From contig OZ024840.1 in the NCBI GenBank assembly GCA_964017145.1, positions 3,968,001 to 4,032,000 of the forward strand: a stretch of 64,000 nucleotides of DNA. Direction: 5' to 3'. Position 1 is the first letter of the stretch. Every line of letters begins with the position of its first letter. The notes under the pieces are model-generated. The model did not search any database. It worked only from the letters and a program-made list of their open reading frames with translations, and was not told the DNA's origin. The stretch comes from Agrocybe praecox (lineage: Eukaryota > Basidiomycota > Agaricomycetes > Agaricales > Agrocybaceae). Positions 57,538-64,000 of the stretch are shown here, in pieces. A program made the position numbers and the translations under genes.

Positions 57538-60500
57538 ATGCCCCCTAGAAGGTCCTCTCGCGCACCGAGCGCAGCTGCAGAGGCTCCATCAGTCGATTCT
57601 CTTCCTGCCAAACGAAAAAGAGGATCAGCAGGCGAGCCTGAAGTCGAAGAGAAAGAAAACGACGTGAAACCAGCTTCGAGAACGCGTAGAAGTACATCAT
57701 CCAGATTAACGGCCGACCCGCCATCCAAAGGAAAGAGAACCACACGCGCTAAAACATCTTTACCTGATGTTGCCGAATCGGACAATGAAGACCAATCGGA
57801 TGCACCACCTCCCGTAAAGAAAGCAAGGCCATCGACGGATAGTGTGAAGGTGGAACAGGAGGATGAAGAGGAACAGGTACCACCGAAGCCAAAAAGAGGC
57901 AGAAGAGCGGCTAGTGTTCAAGCCAAAGCGGCGGAGATGGACGTTGACGACGAGGTGCAATCGAAACCTACAGGTCGGCGTACTTCGACGAGAAAATCAG
58001 CCGTATCGTCCGGAAGTCGTACCAGCGCTGTCTCTGCTAGATCTGCGCTGACGTCTGGATCCGTTATAGTCGAACAAGCGGAGGAGGACGTAGAAGAGGA
58101 TGTCAAGCCACAGAAAGGGCGTCGTGCACCTGCGAAAGGCAAAACTACGAAACGGGCTCCATCGAAGGCCATTCAATCCGAGGAAGAAGCTGAACCCGAG
58201 CCCGAAGCAGATGCTATGTCTGTAGCCTCCGAATACGAAGAGGAACCAGAGGCCAAACCCTCGAAAGGACGGAAAGGCAAAGCTCCCGCGGCTCGCAAAG
58301 GAAAGGCTCCTGCAAAGAAACCGGCGAAAACGGTCACCATCGAAGATCCAGAGGAGGAAGACGACGACTTGGAGCTTCCCCCACCGGTACAGTCTCGCGC
58401 AAAAGCCTCTCCAACCAAGAAACCTGCTATCAATATGGCGCCTGAAGCTGAGGAAGAAGGCGAAGAAGAAAAATCGCTTTTTGAACCTCCTCCCATGCCC
58501 GCGCCGTCGAGTCTGCCTACGACATTGCCAGAAGAACCATCAGGGCCAAAATCGCGTCTTGTCATTCACAAAATGGCGCTTGTCAATTTTAAGAGTTATG
58601 CTGGTCGACAGGAAATTGGGCCATTCCACAAAGTAGGTCATCAATTCAACCTTTTTTTTTCTTTTCTGATTCTTTTCAGTCGTTCTCTTCTATCGTTGGA
58701 CCCAATGGGTCAGGAAAGTCAAATACTATCGATGCGCTTCTGTTCGTGTTCGGATACCGCGCGTCCAAGATGAGGCAGGGAAAGATTTCAGAGCTCATCC
58801 ACAACTCTGCCAACTATCCCGATTTGGATGAATGTAGTGTTGAGGTTCATTTCCGCGAGATTATTGACCTCGTAAGTGCAACTACATTTCTTTTTTCGAG
58901 GCTCTCTAGTCTGACATATATATATATAATAGCCTGGACCGGACGCTTTCAAGGTCATACCCGGTTCTCAGTTGATCGTCACTCGCTCTGCCTACAAGAA
59001 CAATTCGAGCAAATACACTATCAATGGCCGCGCGAGTAACTACGGAGAGGTTACGACCCTTTTGAAGGGAAGAGGAATCGATCTCGATCATAATCGTTTC
59101 CTCATTCTCCAGGTAAGTTCTATCTTTTTATACGGTATTTGTTATGCTCAGACGTATACCAGGGAGAAGTCGAATCTATTGCCCAAATGAAGCCCAAAGC
59201 ACCAACTGAACATGAAGATGGTCTATTAGAATATCTAGAAGATATCATCGGCACTTCGAAGTACAAGGAGCCGATTGACCAAGCTTTGGTTGAGATGGAA
59301 CGCCTGCAGGACGACAGACAGAGCAAACTCAATAGGTTGAGACACGTCGAAAAAGAGAAGGTAGCATTGGAAACCAAGAAGAAAGAGGCGGAAGATTATC
59401 TTCGTCTGAAGAACGATCATGTCAGAGCACTTTCGCGTCAGTATCAATGGGTCCTGTATAAGGGTCTGGAGGCGGAGGAGAAACTGTCCCTTCAACTTGT
59501 AAGCCTTTTCTAGATTGATTTATCATACATTCGGCTGACATTTTTTATAGGAAAAAGACAAGAAGGAATTGGTGAAAATAACTGAGCAGAACCGAGGCGA
59601 CCTTGATTACATGGAAGAGTTGAAACAACATTATGAAGAGCGAGAGAAGACCTATGTGGTATGCTTTACCCTCGTCCTGTTTCAACTGAGGATGTCTCTG
59701 ATTGCAGGTATACAGGAAGTTCAAGCTGCTGCTTCGGCAGCTACGAAAGATCTTGCCTCTAGTGAGCGCCGTGAAATCGCTCTGACGGAGAAACGTAAGC
59801 ATGCAGCTGGAAGGGCAAAGAAATTGAAGAAGTCTGTACAGGAGGTAACAAGCATTCTGCATGTTTAGACTTGACCACGCTGACGAAAGTTATAGGATAC
59901 TGCTGCTCGCAAGACGGCTTTGAACTTGATCGAAGATAGTAGCGCGAAAATGAAAAAAGAAAAGAAAAAACTCGATGAGCATGAGGCTTCTCTGGAAGAG
60001 GAGGAGAAGGTTCTCGAGGGCATTCGCGATGGTCTCAAGGGTAAAGCATCACTCTCTTTTACTTCGCTCGTAACCTCAGTAGCTTATGGTTATTCCAGAT
60101 AAAACCCAGGTGTTCCATGATAAGATTCAAATTAAACAGAAGGAGCTTCAGCCATGGACCGCAAAGATCAATGACATACAAGCTGCCATTGACATTGCTA
60201 CTAGCGAACGCGATGCCCTTGCAAAGAAAGCTGAAGCGCTCAAGACCCAGTGCAAGGAGGCTGATGAAGCTTTGACGGCTCTTCGTGAAGAACTGGACAC
60301 AAAGGTGCCTATTGTCCCCTTCGTTTGTGTTTAAACCTTAGCCATTGATTGACATTCCTTTGTGCTGCAGGCTGAACAACAGGAGCAATTGAAGTCAGAA
60401 AGGAATCAACTTAAAAGGGACATCCAAACCTCCGAAAATAAATTGAAGGTGAAGCAATAATTCTTCTGGCTTCTTCCCTTGTATTGACATGAATCAGGAT

Positions 60501-63399
60501 GCGCAAGGACGCTTCAACGAATGGAAAGCTAAGGCTAGCAGTGCCCGCAATAAAGTCGAAGAAGCTAGATCGAATCAATCCGAAAACCGTTCTCGGAATA
60601 ACGTGCTGGATTCTTTGACAAGGCTAAGGGATGCAGGAAACAACGAAGGTTTTCACGTACGCAACTTCGCTTCATTTTTTTGGGTTACTTCGAGCGCTTA
60701 TCCTTCATGTATCCAGGGACGCCTCGGAAGTCTTGGTACCATCCCTGATAAATACGACGTGGCAATTTCCACGGCCTGTGGTGGTCAACTCAGTAACATG
60801 GTTGTGAATAAAGTGACTCAAGCCCAACACTGCATTGAATACATGCGAAGGAACAATGTCGGACGAGCCTCGTTCATGGTTCTTGAAAAGCTGACCAAGC
60901 CCAGACCTGATACTTCGCCAACCCCAGAAAATGTTCCTCGCCTTTACGACCTTGTCAGGCCGAAGAGTCCCGAGTTTGCGCCCGCATTCTTCAGGGCAAT
61001 AGGAAGCACACTTGTTGCGAACGACCTTGAGCAAGCCAATCGTATTGCTTTCTCTGGTGGTAAGCGACACCGGGTCGTTACTTTGGATGGAGCTCTGATT
61101 GAAACATCCGGAACGATGTCTGGTGGAGGTTCCACACCATCACGCGGTGCTATGAGCTCTAAATTCGCTCCCGCTACTGTCTCCCCACAAGTTCTGCAAA
61201 CCTATGAAAAGGACAGCCAACAGGCGGCGCAGCAGCTCCAAAAGGCCACGGATGAACTTCGTACCATCGAAGCGGAACTCGATAACTTGAAACGGAGGGA
61301 TCCGCAAATTGATCTTGAATTGAAGAAGATCGGTATGGACATCGAAAACGTGAAACGAAGAACTGCTGAGGCAGAAAAACGAGTTCGGGACTTGAAGTAC
61401 GTTGTTTGTTATTTTAATTGACCTCGGCGTTCTCTAATTATTCCATGGTTAGTTCCCAGAATAAACCCAACACGGGCGATCTTGCGCGAATTTCGAACCT
61501 CGAGAAGGAGATTTCTGCGAAAGAGAAGGAACTTACAAGCATGAGAGTGAAGTCGGGCGAGATTGAACAAGACATCAAAGACCTCGAGAAGAAGATTCTA
61601 GAGATCGGTGGTTCCAAGTTGCTCACCCAGAAATCCAAAGTGGATGGCCTCCGTCTCCATATCAAGCTTGCTAACGATGAGCTGACCAAAGCTGAAGTAA
61701 CGAAGGCCAAAGCTGAGAAGGACTCTGTCAAATTCGAAGCCACGATTGCTCGGGACTCTGAGGCTTTGGAAGGCGTGGAAGAAGAGGTCAAAGATTTGGA
61801 AGCCCAAATCAAAGAATTGGAGACCTATATCTCGGACTTGCGGGAAAAGGTCGAGAGTGCGCAGCTTGCAGCGGAAAACTCGAGAGATGACTTGGAAGAT
61901 ATCAAGAAACAAATGACGGCGCAAGAGAAAGTGATTACGAAGTTCCGACAGGAGGAGGTATGATTGAGGACCACTTTCATATGACTTTGCTAATTTATGT
62001 CTACTAGATGTCGTTGAAGCAAGCTATCGGTGACACCGAGAAGGAAATCAAGGAGAACGATCGTGCTATCGGGCACTACAATGATCTCCATGACCAGTTG
62101 ACGTTAGAGGACATTGAGTGAGTCATTCTTGTTCTGTAATTGTCGATCTTGAAAATTAATGGCACCCAGTGAGGACGACGAAGAGGAGGAAGAGGCTGGC
62201 CCCGCTGCTGAAGGCAGTGATCAGTCAACAGAAGAAGTGCAAGGTGAAAATGCGCCAGTGAAAATGGAAGGCGTCGAAGCCGCACCTAAACCTAAAGCCG
62301 CGAAGAAAGAGACCTCTCCTCATGAACTGCATATTTACCAGACCGACGAACTTCGCAAGATGAGAAAGGACGAGCTTACAGCTGAAGTAAGTTACCTCGA
62401 AGGCAAGTCAGATTCGGCCGCTTCTTCCTCTGCTTTCTGATAACCCTCTCTTTAGAACAAATCAAGAAAGCGAAACCGGACCTGTCTGTGCTTAAAGAAT
62501 ACAAGCAAAGAGAGCAAGAATTCTTTAAACGTGCTAAAGATCTCGATGACATTACTGCCCAGCGAGATGCGCAGAAGGCCACGTATGATGGATTGAGGAA
62601 GCAACGCCTGGATGAATTCATGGGTGGCTTCAACTTGATATCATTGAAACTGAAAGAAATGTATCAGGTCCGTAGCTATTGTTGGCTCAGTTTTGCCTTT
62701 GAGCTGACGATGTACACATTTGACCGATAGATGATCACGCTTGGAGGTAATGCAGAGCTTGAGCTTGTTGACAGCTTGGATCCTTTCTCGGAAGGTATTA
62801 TCTTCAGTGTCATGCCTCCCAAGAAAAGCTGGAAAAACATCTCCAATTTATCTGGAGGAGAGAAGGTACGTTGCACGTTTTTAGCTCTTAAGATTGGCGT
62901 TGTCATGCTGACTCCTTTTTTAGACACTGAGCTCTCTGGCTCTGGTCTTTGCTCTTCACGTATTCAAGGTTTGATACCACCTGACTCATTCGTCGTCTTC
63001 GTAACTGATGAAGGAAACATAGCCCACTCCTCTCTACTTCATGGACGAGATCGATGCTGCTCTTGATTTCCGGAACGTCTCCATCGTGGCGAACTATATC
63101 AAAGATAGGACGAAAAATGCTCAATTTATTATTATTTCACTCCGGTACGCGCTAGTTGTTCGTCTTTGTTGATGTATGGTTACTGACCATCTAACCTTTA
63201 TTTAGGAATGATATGTTCGAATTAAGTCACCGCCTCATTGGAATCTACAAGACCTCCAACCAGACCCGAAGTGCGTCTTCATTCTTAAATGTACTCGAAA
63301 TTTAGCTCATGACTTTTCATTCTTATAGGTATCTCGATTGATAATCATGCTTTGCAGACGACGATCCCTCCTCCTGCACCTCCTGCGAACACGAATTGA
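57538..63399 (+). CDS. SMC4: Condensin subunit SMC4
   Basis: ATPase subunit of condensin that compacts mitotic chromosomes, paired with SMC2. Start at 57538 (MPPRRSSRAPSAAAEAPSV); an upstream in-frame Met at 57436 exists but lies near gypsy remnant DNA. A long acidic/basic disordered N-terminus (about 340 residues, rich in Lys-Gly-Arg and Glu) precedes RLVIHKMALVNFKSYAGRQE. The Walker A motif GPNGSGKSN is in exon 2. SMC4 hallmarks are GRGIDLDHNRFLILQGEVES and LLEYLEDIIGTSKYKEPI. Long coiled coils follow, then the hinge (GRLGSLGTIPDKYDVAIS, ACGGQLSNMVV), GTMSGGGSTPSRG, a second coiled coil, the signature LSGGEK and Walker B FMDEIDAALDF. It ends PPPAPPANTN (stop at 63397-63399). Many 45-65 bp introns. 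Complete gene, about 1.5 thousand residues. Confidence 0.94.
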
Positions 63400-63615
63400 C
63401 GCGGATTTTACATCATGAGCATTTTCTTTCCTCTTTTCACTTCTAGCACTTGCATTCCTCCAACATACCTCCAAACAGGTCGATGTAGTCTTTCGTGTAT
63501 ATTTTACTACTTAAATTATGGATCATGATGCATTGATGCATTAATCTTTTGATATTGCGCGTCTGGTCAGCTAATGCCCCCCTTGAAAAAATTTATATGT
63601 ACAGTTGTCTCCCTC

Positions 63616-63760
63616 TTAACCCATACCCCTCATAACCCATAACCCCTTCTAACCCATACTTTTTTCGATCCACCAAGTTGGTTCGCAGGGAAAACCGACC
63701 CATAACCCATAAACCCCTCATAACCTATAACCCATACCCCTTTTGGAAAAAAACCCATAG
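63616..63760 (+). repeat. Degenerate CCCATAAC tandem repeat
   Basis: About ten loose units of CCCATAAC / CCCATACC occur in two blocks separated by a 40 bp non-repeat stretch that includes CCACCAAGTTGG. It is not a telomere repeat (CCCTAA). The function is unknown. Confidence 0.7.
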
Positions 63761-63929
63761 GTTTTGCCCTAAAAACTACCGTATTTATGCTACATGAGGA
63801 ACATTTAGGATGAATCTAACATGAAATTGTGTCATGAAACACCTTTTTTAAGCTAGTTTATATGATCAAATGAAAGAAAAATACTGGTCCAGATGCCCAA
63901 ACACCTTCAACATAGGGCACACATCTTTC

Positions 63930-64000
63930 TGCGAGAACACTTGCGAGATTTGCGAGACACTTGCGAGCCATCTGCGAGAATTTGCGCGACCCTTGCGAGC
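63930..64000 (+). repeat. TTGCGAG tandem repeat at the right edge
   Basis: About seven units of TTGCGAG / CTGCGAG with short variable spacers, continuing past the window edge. The full extent is unknown. Confidence 0.7.

Noticed and set aside
57436..57540. Earlier SMC4 start at 57436
   Set aside because: It would add 34 residues unlike known SMC4 starts and reaches into gypsy remnant DNA; MPPRRSSR at 57538 is the natural start.
57918..58565. Ser/Ala-rich minus-strand frames
   Set aside because: They are shadows of the low-complexity Lys/Glu-rich SMC4 N-terminus.

Overview
The window is nuclear DNA of a filamentous basidiomycete, most likely an Agaricomycete. Genes are split by many 45-70 bp introns with GT-AG ends and short exons. 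Orthologues of conserved fungal genes are easy to read: raptor/KOG1, dynactin p150, adenosine kinase, ER alpha-mannosidase, 40S S9, 60S L21, XanA and condensin SMC4. The accessory genes (N-terminally anchored kinase-like proteins, a nonautonomous copia-like element, gypsy remnants) also fit that group. No species can be named from the sequence alone. All calls come from reading translations and splice signals by eye; no database search was possible.

Layout. Positions 1-12.5 kb are dense housekeeping DNA: the 5' part of raptor (minus), head-to-head with the 17-exon dynactin large subunit, then a two-finger C2H2 protein, adenosine kinase and a secreted type-B carboxylesterase. Positions 13.5-19.5 kb hold two divergent kinase-like genes (K1, K2). 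K1 carries two related 1.2 kb terminal-inverted-repeat elements built from about 21 bp arrays. Positions 20.5-29 kb return to core genes: GH47 mannosidase, divergent S9 and L21, XanA and an intronless acidic leucine-rich protein. From 29 to 48 kb the DNA is repeat-rich and gene-poor. It holds two copies of an unknown 1.4-1.6 kb repeat, a third kinase-like gene (K3) divergent from a small 85-residue protein gene, and a complete 2.4 kb LTR element whose only large ORF is a protease-like protein. Positions 48-57.5 kb hold a different kinase (K4), an unknown multi-exon gene, a decayed kinase relic (K5), a second XanA and a gypsy pol fragment. SMC4 fills 57.5-63.4 kb, and the right edge runs into degenerate tandem repeats.

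The most unusual material is (1) the TIR element family with 6-bp target duplications and subterminal 21-bp arrays, one copy in an exon and one in an intron of the same gene; (2) a family of transmembrane-anchored, non-RD kinase-like proteins, every member of which carries a lesion here, in places with a small SH3-sized protein beside it; and (3) the recent nonautonomous LTR element with an intact protease-like ORF whose active site reads D-N-I instead of D-S/T-G.
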